Shown: in pieces, positions 47,965 through 59,636 of the stretch
How the letters are laid out: every line of letters begins with the position of its first letter
Position numbering within the stretch: position 1 is the first letter of the stretch
Source of the DNA: Blepharisma stoltei
Lineage: Eukaryota; Ciliophora; Heterotrichea; Heterotrichida; Blepharismidae
DNA: 64,000 bases
Direction of reading: 5' to 3'
Assembly (NCBI GenBank): GCA_914767885.1
Contig: CAJZBQ010000017.1
Location: 620,001 to 684,000 of the forward strand
Notes under the pieces: generated by a model
What the model saw: the letters and a program-made list of their open reading frames with translations, nothing else
Told to the model about the DNA's origin: nothing
The model's database searches: none
Translations under genes and position numbers: made by a program

Positions 47965-49153
47965 TCCATTATTTCAAGGTAGAATTTGCTTAGTTAAAAA
48001 CTAAAATTATAAGCCTTTATTTATTAAATTCAGTTTTTATTAAAATTATCACTAAAATATTTTTATTTACTTAGTTTAAAGTTTAAAAATAATTGTTTTA
48101 TTTTATCGTAATGGAAAAAAAATATGAAAATTATTCAATAATTTATAAATTTAAAGGACTATAACTAATAAATATTTGCAAATTTTATATTAAGCTATCT
48201 ATTAAATACTCCAATATCCTAATGATGTAAATTTCATTATAAAAACTTACACTTAAATTAAATGGGATTGACCTATTGCAGTCCTCTGTGAACTTTTTTG
48301 CCCATGTGTCGGCTGTTTGAATCCTCTCTTTGATTTTACCTGTAATTTCCTTTCTATTTCATTGACTCTCTCAGCTGCCATTTCTCGTGAAAGACCTTAA
48401 CTGCTAGGTCTATTCTGACTAATTGTTCATTTTGCTTTCCTCCCTCAAAATTTTCATCTCTCTTTCAAATTCCTCTCTGCATAGTAACGTCTTGGCTCAG
48501 TTGCCTCCCGCCTATTCGAAAACTTTCTCCATTTCTGCATTATTTCCTGCTTCGGCTTCTGCCTAAAATTCTTCTTCTTCCATTTCTGCTTATCCTCTGC
48601 TTCAATTTCAGCATCAAAATCTGCTTCATTTTCAGCTCAGATTTTGCTTCAAGTTCTGCTTTAATACTGCTTTCTTTCCTGATTTCTGCTCCCCTTTCTG
48701 CCTCTGATCCTGCTCCAGCTCTTGATTATTCCCCATTGTTGGTCTTTTTGGATCTCCTTCTGATTTAGTCTCTCATTCGAGGTAGCCAATTCAATTGGCA
48801 TCATATTCACTCTCTCGAGAATCTGAACACTTTCCCCTTTATTCAGTGTCTCCCCTTCAGTTCTCAGTGTTGCTAGCACCCATTCTTCGTAGTCTAGCTC
48901 TAAAGAATCTTCCTCGAGCTCCCATTCGCTCTCATAATTTTCTCCGCTATCAAGAATCTCATCGACTTCATTTTAGGAGCTCATCATCATAAAATAGCAA
49001 TGCATCATCAAAGTCAGCATAATCTAGTCGCTTCCTGACATGCACAATCTTTGGCTGTAAGCCAAGGCAGCTCCTTCTTGTTTCACACACCAGACCTATT
49101 CTCCTCCATTTATACAAATTAAAAATAATTTCATTATAAACACCTATTATAAT
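47965..49153. other. Convergent G7-G8 spacer with a GC-richer, Gln/Glu-coding remnant
   Basis: About 48250-49090 differs in composition from the AT-rich surroundings. On the minus strand, repeated GAAGCAG / GAGCAGAA words give Gln-, Glu- and Lys-rich stretches (for example 48879-48661). It includes acidic pieces such as LDYADFDDALLFYDD near 49025, in more than one frame. No domain was recognised. It may be a decayed mobile-element gene. The rest is plain AT-rich sequence. Confidence 0.35.
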
Positions 49154-52100
49154 TTAATCATATTTTTCTGGCAAAATCTTCGGCAGCACTGAAAAAAGAT
49201 TGAGCTGTTTAATTTGATTTTTCATGTACGGCAAATAATAAAAGAAATATAGCACACCCAAGGCTACAGAATAAATAACTGTTGTATATATAATAACATT
49301 CAGCTGCTCCTGAATAGCATTCTTCGAGTCCCTATCAGCCAAGTCAAATTCTTCCCCAATTTCATCTTGGATAGTTTTCCCCATTTTTGAAAAGAAAATC
49401 CATTCATCATCTGTCACTTCACCTAAATTTTCAAAATTTTCAGTGTCGCCAATAACCATGTCAAAAGCTGGCTGAGTCCCTTTATTAAGCCACCAATAAG
49501 GTGAGTCATTTTTTGCAAACATTTTTTCTTTTAATTCATGTGACAGCAAATCTAGATATCTTCCTTCTCGAATTTCATTATTTCTTTGTGTAAGCTGGCA
49601 TAATGTTTGGTCTAAAATTAGCTCTGAATTTGGGAAAGCGTAAAGTTCTGGCAGATAATTATATGTATAATTAAATAAAATTTCTCTAGAAAAAACAGTT
49701 GCCCTTGACAATAAAGATCTTCGGATAATAAAGTTATCAAGTATATGAGGACGATGCATCATCATTGTGTCTAGATTTGGGTATAAATAATTGAAAATTA
49801 ATAAATAATAAGATGCTGCTATAGTAAAAAGAAGCATTAATCTAATAAAGTACTGTAAATATAAAGTTCCTTTAACTTCTCTTTTATGGCTACTTTTTCT
49901 TTTGTTTTCTGATCCTGTCTCCACAGCTTTATCAACTCCATGTATGGTGGCTAGTCTATCTAATGCTGCACATTTTAGCTTAAAAATCGGTCACTGTGCA
50001 TTATTTAGGCAATAATTTCAAAATTCGTCATATTTTCTGGATATAAGTATGATATACCCCATAATCACTAATATTAAAATCCCAAGAGCAAAAATTCCAC
50101 ATATTAAAAGAATGTTTATAGTGCTCCCAGTGCTTGCTACTCTGTCAATTTCACATGTAACTAGCCCATTTATTGTTATATTTGAGTAATAAAATAAGCT
50201 TCCAAGTCCATTCATAAACAAAAACTTTGCGTGGTCTTGAAAATTTCTCTTGCCTTCGACTTCAGATAATAAACTTTGCCCCTGAATAAAAAATACATTA
50301 TAAATGAATATTCCTATGGCGTCATACAGATTATAATATAAGTCAATTGGCTCCTTGTGGTCAAAAATTCATATTGGAATTATTGAATTATAAACAATTT
50401 TTTGACTATCACAGTCAGACCATTGACTAAAATCAGCTAGCTCCTCCCCCTCCGCGAGTGAACAATTTTTTTAAGAAAATTTATATATATATATATATAA
50501 TTGTACAAAAATCCATATTCGAAATAATTTTAAAGCAAATATTAATTTAATTTGCAAAATTTATGTTTGAAATGCAAGCTGTTAAAAATTTAACAGAATT
50601 AGCTTGAGATTTCATTTGATAAAAAACATTTTTTTTTTCGCTCACGGAGTGTGGGTTTTAGCCCAAAAAAATGGATTTTTCCAATTGTTTTATTCGCTTA
50701 CGGAGGGGGAGTAATAGGGTATCTTGGATTATTTCGAAATCTTGATTTAAATTTTTTAAGTTTTCTAAAGCATCTTCGAGAAGATCGTAGTGATTTTTTG
50801 CAATTAATCTGTTTATAGTAAGTGCTAAATCAGCTGAATACCCAAAATCATAAATTAGCTGTCCAAATTTCTTAAAAGAGCTTAATGCATTTGTATGAGA
50901 CACATCATTTTTCATATAAACTAAAATAGCAGCAACAATGACAATGACAGATGAAACCTAAATATTTCTTACAATTAAAAATAATACCCATTGCAAAATT
51001 CTAATTTTTTTAACTGAGTCAGAAATTAGCTGTTGTGCAGTGCTTGCCAAGATATTTTTATTTTTTTTTGTTACAGAGACTTTTGAAAAGTTGTCAGAAT
51101 TTTCTGATTTTTTTTCATATTGTACGCTCTCTTCCTCTATTTTTTCCTGAGAATTTACATTCAGCATCCCAACAGATTCAGTTTCATTTTTATCAAAAGA
51201 TTTTGCTATTGCAGAAAGGGTGCTTAATGTATGGAATTTCATTTCTGATTTTTTCAAATTATCTACAGTAAGAAAGCTAGATTCTTCATCTTCGAACATC
51301 TGAAAAGTCCCGAATTGTGCAATTGCTTCGTGATGCTGTCCATTTTTTCATTTAAAGATTTCTTTTTCATCGTGAATTATCATCACTATACTAACTACCC
51401 AACAAAAAATTCTTGTTCGCTCGCGGTGGGGATTATTTTTTTTTTATAAAAATTTATATATAAATTTTAAAAACAAAATTTTTTTGGTAGTATAAACAAA
51501 TTCCACTTTGAAAAACTTGGAAAGCAAATATTAATTTAATTGTAAAAATTTATATTTTAAACGCAATTTGTTTAAAATTAAACACAGAATTTGCTCGAAA
51601 TTTCATTATTCTAATTATCACTTATATATCAAAATTTTTTTCCATAAAATATTTTTCTATTAAAAAATATTTTTTCGCGGGTAAGAGTTGTGGACAGCAT
51701 TTGCTTTTTAATTTTGACAAGAATTAGCTCTGTATTTCTGAATGGGATCAGCCAAGGTTCAAAATCATGCATTTTTTCTATTGAAAGCATCGGAATAATA
51801 TCAGAAATGTTTTTGTTTTTTAAGTGCCTGCCTTGATATTCTAAATAAAATGAAAACATTTCAGTGTGAGCTATTATAGTTCCTTCATGAGTAGTTATTG
51901 CTAATTCTCTTATAACTGGTCTAGGCTTAAAAGAAACTAAAAAATAAGAGCAGTTATGGAATGCAGTCAATGTGATTAGCATATTGCATTCAAATAAAAA
52001 CCCTCCAAAGTTCTGTAAGAATAATTTTTCATGGCAAGGTATATCTATTGATTGACATTCCGCAATAAACCTTTTCATATTATTTTCATGCTTTGCATCA

Positions 52101-55100
52101 AAAGGTTGAGGAATAAAATTAATTATTGACGAGCCCAGGATATTTCCTATTGATGTTTTTAAAAATTGGGAAGCTTTATCATTTATATGTACAATTCTCC
52201 CAAAAAAATCGTCAGAGCATGATACAAGAATTGTTGCTAGGTCTTTTCCATAATTTTTTAAGTTATTTGCATCATGACGGTTAGAAAAATTTATGCTGTT
52301 TTTCTTTCTTAAAATAAAATTTGCTTCTTCATTATCATTGAGAGGATAATTTTTTTTTTTAAAAATAAATTATTTCATAGGAATTTAGGTTATTTTTACT
52401 GGAACTATTGAGCATGTCATCAAGATAGCTTGAATAAATATCAAAGGCTTCAGGATTTTGATGCTTTTCTAATAAGTTTTTGTATCCATCTGATATATAA
52501 AATATATGCTGCGCTGCCCTTTTCGTTAAGTTTACTAATTTCTCTATCCTTGGCAGTCTTAATGAAAATTCACCTTGCAGTTCAGCCAAAATAAAGCAAA
52601 GCTCTTCATCTTGATTTTTGATTCTGCTAAAATTTTTTAAATATTCCAGATAATCTGTATCAGCAAATAGTGCGTGTTTTTTCCTCACAAGCCAATTAAA
52701 TAATCTTCATCCTTGTATACACACAAATAATTGTGACTTATACGAATTGTTCTTCTCCTGCATCCTCAGAATTTTGTGGGTTTAAGAGGGACAGGGCCTG
52801 GAAATTGTGTTTGGGATAGTTTTTTTTATCCCTGGCTGGGACACCACCACAGGCTTTTTATCTCGTCTCAGACACAAGTAGGCGAGAGTCCGCACAACAC
52901 TTCTTGATACGGAGAGTAATGGAGACCTGAAGGAGGATTTGGGGGTCGCATTCTGCCTCCCTTCTCCAAGTAACTAGTTCCGACTGCTAGGAATTTGTCC
53001 AAGGAAATATCTGGGTCATCTCCCGGGAGATGCTGACGTCATCAATTTTTGGTGACGTGTTCAGAAAAGGCTTAAGCGCAAACTGATGCTTAAAGTGGGA
53101 ACTTGAAGTTGGTCAAGGCGGAGAGGGGCTGAAATAAACCCAAAGACCTATTCTAACTTTAATCTAGTCTAGTTTAATCTAATCATTCTTGTCAAACATT
53201 TTAAAAGATGGTGACTGGAGAAAAAATCCAGTGTGGCTGACGATTTGATCCCCAAGTAAGTGATCCATATTTTTAGGAAGTCAGATTTTTTCCTTTTTGG
53301 GACACCACGAGGGACTTTTTCTTCAGCTAACAGACAACAAACCGAAGGCATAAATCGATTGGAGATTCTAAGAAGCAATTATGCACCTGAATAAGGGCAA
53401 GGTAGTTCAAAAGTAGGCATGCACGCTTCTCCTTTACTTTGAGCACTACCAGAAGTTAAGGGAGTCCAATGCGAAGAGCTAGATCAATTATGATCCCTGA
53501 GAGATTTCTGACTTCACCATTTTTTGGTGACGCCGACAAAAAGGGAGTGACGTGTTGAGCCGACTCTTAGGGCCACCTAAGTCTGAAGCCGGCAGTAGAG
53601 GCAGGGGCTGAAATAATCCCCAATAGTCCGCTTCGACATAGCTTGATCTAATCATTCTTGCACATCTCCTTCAAATGAAGATTTTGCATTTGCAATTTTT
53701 GAGAGCTTTACTCTTGCCAATCTCTCATCTTTTAATGTATAAAGACAAAAATTAAATTCCCATGTCACAAAAAGCTTGTCTTTAATAAAATGGCTTTCTC
53801 TTCAATATCCTAAAAATAGGCTTAAAACTTCTAATTTGTCATCAGGGTTCCCTTCTGCTAGTAAATGCCTAAAGGTTTTTTCAAATTCGTACTGATTTTT
53901 AGGATTCTTGTGTAAATTTGGTAAATTTTTATATCTTCTTCTAATTATTCTTACTCCCATATAAATTAAATTGGAATAAAATTTTTTTTTGGATACTTTA
54001 GCCTCCCCCCTTTAATAATTTTTATAAAAAATTATTTTTGAACTTATTTAATTGTAAATCTGAATATTGCTTAAACAGCTTTCACACTGAATCAATTAAT
54101 TCTTCATAAAATAAATTAAAAATTGAAATATTCTGTTCAATTCATATATTTTTTAATTTTTAAATTTTAAAAATATTTTTATAGAAAAAAATATAATATA
54201 AATTTTTTTAAAATTAATAATAAACCCCCTTGAAACTGAAAAATGATTTTTGTTCTAATTTAAAGGGTGAGATTTATAGTAAAATAAAGCAAAACGGGAG
54301 TTAAAATTACTGTCAAAAACATCAAAATTTCTGCGTTGTCCACAATTATGGCAAAAATAAAAAATAAAATTGAAGACGAAACTGTAACCATTTTGCAAGC
54401 TTGAATAGAGTTTTCAATGGTATTGAAATATTGCATAGAATAAATGATACGTAAATATAAGATAAATGATAAAAAAAACACAGCAATTTGGAAAGCAAAA
54501 GAGTAGTCTGAATTCCCAAAAATGACGTATAGAATAGTCATGGAAACATAATATACTCTTCTTTCTAGGTCAAATCAGGCACACGACCTTGCTTTTAAAT
54601 TTTTTTTTGAATGGGTGTGCCGTATATCACACGTAAAAGCTTCAGCAAAACAATTAACAAAAAGTAATGCAAAAATATGAAAAAGACCAAGAAAAACGCC
54701 TAAAGGCCCATATTGATACACGCTGGAAGAGATTCCTCCAGTATATTCTTGAATAATACTAATGTCAACTGTAGAATATTTTATAACCATAACAAACATC
54801 ATTGAGCTGGGGATTATACAAACTGTCGTTAAAAGCATTGCAAATTTTCTGGGTAAAATAGAAATAATTAATGGGACGTCTTTTCTCATATAAATATAAA
54901 GTCAAAAGGCTGCAAAAGAGGACAAGCATGAGCATATCAAAAATATAGTTCCATATAAACAAAAATCCATGATATCAAAATAGGCACATATTTCGTCGTA
55001 GCTAGCATACGCAATGATCTGTCAGAAATCTATATAAGAGCTTCATCCAGCAGCCTTCATAGCTGGAGATCACCATAAGGGTGATAATTGGAGAACAATA

Positions 55101-55931
55101 ATTATATTGATTACCACATCACATAATAAAATGTCTACACACGAAATTTAGAAACCATTCCTCCTGTGATTTATTATTATAAGAGGCGATTTAGGCAGAG
55201 CAGAGGCTAATATAGGTTCTTTAAAGGTCACAAGTCTTCTGGAAATATGGATGCTAATGCCATCACTTGGGATTTAAAAGGACTATACTTAAATCACCCT
55301 GCTGAAGAAAGGAAGCACTTTAAAATCTAAAAACTATCTGGGATTTCAAAGAAATCACCCTGCTGGAGAAAGGAAACACTTTAAAATCTAAAAACTAGTA
55401 GAATACCACTTCATAAAAAATTTGCATTCTAACTCTCCCCCCCCTCCGTGAGTGAACAAAACCATTAGAAAAATCCCTATTTTTTGCCCAAAAACCCACC
55501 TTCCGTGACTGAACAAAAATTTTTTTAATAGAAAAATTTTTTAAGGAAAAAAAAATTATATATAAATGATAATTAGTATAATGAAATCTAGAGCTAATTC
55601 TGTTTAATTCTAAACGAATTGCTTTTTAAAACATAAATTTTATAAATTAAATTACTATTTGCTTTCAAAATTTTGCGAATTAGGATTTTTTTAAATTTCG
55701 AAAAAAAAAAATTTTTAAAAAATTAATCCGCCTCCGTGAGTGAACAAAATTTTTTTGTTCACTCACGGAGGGGGGGGGAGTAAATTTTATTTTATCACTG
55801 TATTTAGTTTTAAAAAGCTGTCCAAAAAATCCGTAAAGGTACTCTTTTACTTTGTTTGAAAATAATGATTGCGATAAAAAACCTTGAATATCGATGTTTT
55901 CTTTTTCTGCAATATTGAGGTCACCAGACAT
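49154..55931 (-). CDS. G8: PAS-domain multi-span membrane protein (TmcB-like), 1399 aa, minus strand
   Basis: In transcription order: 55931-55783, 55431-55406, 55113-54277, 53953-53661, 52715-52408, 52334-51682, 51391-50973, 50957-50714, 50439-50297, 50281-49154. These total 4200 nt, ending TAA. Introns 50972-50958 and 50296-50282 are 15 nt each. N-terminus MSGDLNIAEKENIDI resembles G9. The PAS domain reads YGKDLATILVSCSDDFFGRIVHINDKASQFL. It carries three family A MITEs, one family E insert, two abutting retroposons and two small IESs. One coding segment (55431-55406) is only 26 nt. The exact cut at 52335-52407 is ambiguous between TA and an ATTGAG repeat; both keep the frame. Confidence 0.85.
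50440..50713 (+). mobile_element. IES in G8, family A MITE
   Basis: TA-bounded, 274 bp, CTCCTCCCCCTCCGCGAGTG left and CGGAGGGGGAGTAA right. Removal joins FEIIQDTLL to ADFSQWSDC. Confidence 0.8.
51392..51681 (+). mobile_element. IES in G8, diverged family A MITE
   Basis: TA-bounded, 290 bp. Has the family interior and TTGTTCGCTCGCGG, but its ends (AACTACCCAAC and CGCGGGTAAG) have lost the CTCCC motif. Removal joins MLSTTL to SIVMIIHD. Confidence 0.75.
52335..52407. mobile_element. Small IES in G8
   Basis: About 70-73 bp, AT-rich, with a stop. TA-based and ATTGAG-based cuts both keep the frame; the latter gives DDMLNDNEEANF, the better length match. Confidence 0.7.
52716..53183 (+). mobile_element. 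SINE-like retroposon (family R) in G8, first of two abutting copies
   Basis: Flanked by CATCCTTG (52708-52715) and CATTCTTG (53184-53191). Contains ATCTCCCGGGAGAT and ends GGGGCTGAAATAAACCC plus a TCTAA-rich tail. Confidence 0.75.
53192..53652 (+). mobile_element. SINE-like retroposon (family R) in G8, second of two abutting copies
   Basis: Flanked by CATTCTTG on both sides (53184-53191 and 53653-53660). Ends GGGGCTGAAATAATCCCC plus tail, same orientation as the first copy. Removing both restores the GDVQxWRLFNWL helix. Confidence 0.75.
53954..54276. mobile_element. IES in G8, family E
   Basis: TA-bounded, 323 bp, AT-rich. Contains GAATATTGCTTAAACAGCTTTC and a right end like the intergenic repeat near 34110-34140. 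Removal joins LLYFTI to RIIRRRYKNL. Confidence 0.75.
55114..55405. mobile_element. IES in G8 with an internal tandem duplication
   Basis: 292 bp, flanked by GTGGTA on the coding strand. A block with ATCACCCTGCTG..GAAAGGAA and ACTTTAAAATCTAAAAACTA is present twice (about 55295-55340 and 55352-55397). Removal joins FYEVV to INIIIVLQLSPLW. Confidence 0.75.
55432..55782 (-). mobile_element. IES in G8, family A MITE
   Basis: 351 bp (3n), TAACTCTCCCCCCCTCCG left and CGGAGGGGGGGGGAGTAA right; orientation as at 23671. Removal joins KIKF to RMQIFYE. Confidence 0.85.
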
Positions 55932-56726
55932 TAGCTTTTTATAAATTTTTATAAATGAATATATTTAACCTGACTTTTTAAAATAATAAATTTAAAAATT
56001 GGTCAAAAAATTATATTGTGCATTTACAATTTTTAGGCACAGGCCATTCTGATAACCAGTTCGGTATTTTCCCAAGCCTGAGATACAGAACTAGCCATAA
56101 CTATAGCCCTTGCATTTTGATAAAAAAGTGCTAATGCACAATATATTGAGAAATTAGTTGCTTATTGAAATAAGAAAAATTGTAATTGAAAGACCACCTT
56201 TTTTCCAGAGTCAGAAAAGGTTAAAAAGATCAACAACAAAAAATTTTTATCTATTGATACATTTATTAATATTATTTCGCGACCAGAAATTAAATTGCAT
56301 GTTCTTTTTTTTGTGGGATTAAGCACAGAGTTTCATAAATTGAGCTATTATATAAAAGTGCAGCAAGGAATGTTTTCTGAATAAATAAAGAAGATAAATT
56401 CAGAAATTTCTGGAAAAGCTCTTTGGATTTCTTATGGCCAGCAATTTTTGAAAATTAATAAAAATTATAATAATTCTTTATGTAAAATAATTTAAATATA
56501 AATCCACGCTTTAATTTGATTTAATTTTTACATTATATATTTGAAATTTACAATTTAATTGTTTTAAGTTGCCTATTATTTCATTTTTATAGCAATATTG
56601 GGTATCTAAGTCTAAGACCTTTGCAAAACAGAAAATCTTTAACCTTCTTTGCATAGCAATTTTAAAATATGGAATATAGTAAAAGAATAAAGCACTGTTA
56701 TAATGATTATATCCCCAAACAGCTAT
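55932..56726. other. Start of the 5-kb G8-G9 interval, nothing recognised
   Basis: AT-rich sequence upstream of G8 with no convincing ORF or repeat. Confidence 0.35.
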
Positions 56727-56891
56727 TTATAGTGTTTTAGAGTCATCTTCTGCAAGTAAAAACTCTTCACAAAGCTTCTTTCTAACTGATTTAACTTTTG
56801 CTGTATATTGATATAGCTCAGCTATATTAAATGCATTTGAAAGGGCTAAATCTTGCATCCAATTTGCAATGTCGTTCAATGTAGCTGCCAT
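56727..56891 (-). CDS. Possible small gene, 54 aa, unknown function
   Basis: An ATG-to-TAA frame encoding a protein that begins MAATLNDIANWMQDLAL and contains an amphipathic helix, AKVKSVRKKLCEEF. Codon use and composition look protein-like in an otherwise AT-rich desert. It might also be the first exon of a longer gene or an N-terminal remnant. No family recognised. Confidence 0.35.
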   Translation of the reverse strand: MAATLNDIANWMQDLALSNAFNIAELYQYTAKVKSVRKKLCEEFLLAEDDSKTL

Positions 56892-57097
56892 AATTTAAAA
56901 TATCGTTTTGAATTTATTTATTATTATTACTTTCTTAAATTTTTGGAATAATTCTTTTGACATTAATATGGAAAAATTTTCATTTCTAGAACTTCTATTT
57001 TCAACTCCAATAATTCGGCAGTATGATTTGCAGATATATGAGGGGAAATTATAAAAGTCATTAAATATTTATCATATAGGTGCTTATGATTTCTTTA

Positions 57098-57435
57098 CTC
57101 CCCAACTCTGTGAGGAACAAAAAATTTTATTAGCTCATGGAGGTTTTTTTAAAAATTTATATAGAAATTTTATAGTAAAATTTTTTTTTCGAAATTAAAA
57201 AAAATCCCAATTCTCAAAATTTGAAATCAATATTTATTTAAATTGTAAAATTTATGTTTTAAAATGCATTTTGTTTAAAATTAAACAGAATTAGCTAGAG
57301 ATTTCATTATACTAATTATCACTTAAATATCAAAAATTTTTATATTAGAGCATTTATGTTCACGAATGGAGGGTAGTTTTTTGGGCAAAAATAGGGATTT
57401 TTCTAATGTTTTTTTCTTTCACGGAGTGGGAGTTA
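57098..57435 (+). mobile_element. Diverged family A MITE
   Basis: TTACTCCCCAACTCTGTGAG left and CACGGAGTGGGAGTTAG right, with the family interior (TTAAACAGAATTAGCTAGAG, TTATCACTTAAATATC). TA-bounded, about 338 bp. Confidence 0.75.
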
Positions 57436-57616
57436 GTGAAATAGCTTTGATATTAAAGCTTGCCTAATATTAAAATTATCTAAAAACAAATGACACTTTA
57501 CTATCGAATATTTTTAAATTGGTAAGATATGATTAATAATAAGAGGTTTCTACAAGCGAAAAAATAACTGTTCTTTATTTAATTTTTATATGAATTTAAT
57601 TTATAACTTTTCCTTA

Positions 57617-58563
57617 CTCCCCCCCCCTCCGTGAGTGAACAAAAAAAATTTTGTTCACTCACGGGGTTATTTTTTTTTTTTTTAAAAAATTTATATATAA
57701 AATTTTATAAAAAATATTTTTTTTCGAAATTTAAAAAAATCTAATTTGCAAAAATTGGAAAGCAAATATTAATTTTTTTTGTAAAATTTATGTTTTAAAA
57801 AAGCAATTCGTTTAAAATTAAACAGAATTAGCTCTAGATTTCATTATGCTAATTGTCATTTATATATCAAAATTTTTTCCCATAACTCCCCCCCCATCCT
57901 TGATCGAACGACTCGCCATCGTTCGATCAAGGATGGGGGTTAAAAAAAAACATTTTCGGAAAAAAAATTTATATAAAATAAAAAAATATATAGATATTTT
58001 TTTTTATTTACTTTTAAATAAGAGGGTTAAGAATATTTAATAATTATTTTTACAACAAAAAATTTTAATTATTTCATAAAATACCAATTTTTTAATATTT
58101 TGATTTATTAGTTACCCCTTTAAATTGTATAAATTTTATTTTTTCCTTATTAAATTAAATGTTTTTTAAAAAAATTTTAAAGAATCTGTATTTTATTAGA
58201 TTATTAAGTTTTTAAGCCTAGTTAATGACTAAAAATCACTTCGGATGGTTGATTCCGCAGCTTTCTGTCGTCTCAAAGCCTCTGAAAACAACTTCATTAT
58301 GTACATCTTCCCAAGCTTTTGATAAATAATATATTTTTATATATATAAAAATTTGCATGATATGAAAATCGTTCGATCAAGGATGGGGTTTATTTCCCCA
58401 ATTTTTAGGAATTTTTACAGTCAGTCGTTCGATCAAGGATGGGGGGGGGAGTAAGAATTTTTTGTATTAAAATAATTTTTGTTCACTCACGGAGGGTGGG
58501 TTTTTTGGCAAAAAATAGGGATTTTTCTAATGGTTTTGTTCACTCACGGAGGGGGGGGAGTTA
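57617..58563 (+). mobile_element. Family A MITE with a nested family B MITE
   Basis: The left half (57617-57884) and right half (58454-58563) together make one family A element, split in the TTTTCCCAT region by family B. TA-bounded. Confidence 0.85.
57885..58453 (+). mobile_element. Family B MITE, second copy
   Basis: 569 bp, highly similar over its whole length to 28204-28777, including the terminal CATCCTTGATCGAACGA hairpin and the paired GTTCGATCAAGGATGG motifs at the right end. No ORF. Confidence 0.85.
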
Positions 58564-59075
58564 TAGAAAACGTGAAATTTTCTTCAAGCATTGATCTCTC
58601 TCTATTTGAATTACAGAGCAGGATTTGATAATAATATTTTTTGAACAGCTAACTGAACAGAGCAGTGCTAAATCTCTTCAGATAAAGATAAAATCTGCCC
58701 TATTTTTAAGCTGTAATTGCTTCTAATCTCTATTGCAAAACTACAATGCATTTAATAACTAAAAATAATGAGGACACAAAAATAAAAATCTCATAATAAA
58801 TAATGTTTTTATTACCAAAATTAGAATAAAAAACAATATAAAATTTTTTATTTGCATGTCATAAAAAAAATATTCCAGATAAAATTAATAAAAATTATAG
58901 CAAACATCCAAACTACTGAAGATGCTGCGTCTGTGGTGTTCTTCTGCAAAGTTTTATTATCAATTTTTGTGCCATATTCCTCTATGTTATTCTCTTTAAT
59001 TATGGAATATTAAAAATAATCAAATAAATCAGTAAATTAGATATAGCACACCCCTCTTGGCTGCTCACCATTAAG

Positions 59076-59235
59076 TACCCCCTCCCCATATCATCCACCC
59101 CCTGACGGTCCTGAAAATTGTAAATGTTAAAATATTAATTGACAAGTCCCCGTCAAATATTTTAACTTGTCAAATTAATATTTAACATACTAAAATATTT
59201 GGGACCGTTGGGGGTGGGTGGCATGGGGAGGGGAT
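59076..59235. mobile_element. Intergenic hairpin element
   Basis: Inverted repeat, left TACCCCCTCCCCATATCATC and right end mirroring it (GGTGGGTGGCATGGGGAG), with TTGACAAG and CTTGTCAA pairing in the middle. Confidence 0.7.
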
Positions 59236-59338
59236 GCTCAAGGCCGATCCAAAACTGGGTGTAAGCTATATAAAACAAATTGCTGATAAACTTGAATAAT
59301 ATATCTAGACAGTAAGCAAAATATTTCAGGAAGTCTTA

Positions 59339-59580
59339 CTCCTCCCCTCCCTCCGTCAAAACTATTAAAAATTGCTATTTTTTGAGCAAAATTTTATCCT
59401 CTGTGAGCGAACAAAAAATTTTTGATATATAATAAAAATTATTATAATGCGATATCAAGCGCTATTTCTGTTGAATTCTCTCAAATGGGATTTTTTTTTA
59501 AATTCTGGAGAAAAAATTAATATAAAAATTTATATATAATCTTTTTAAAAATAAAAATAGCATCGAGGGAGAGGGGAATA
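59339..59580 (+). mobile_element. Diverged, shortened family A MITE
   Basis: TTACTCCTCCCCTCCCTCCG left, GAGGGAGAGGGGAATA right, with GTGAGCGAACAAAAAATTTTT and ATTATAATGCGATATC inside. Confidence 0.6.
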
Positions 59581-59636
59581 GCTAAAAGAAAAAGCTCAAA
59601 ATATTAAAAAAATAACTCTCAGTCATTATATAGATG

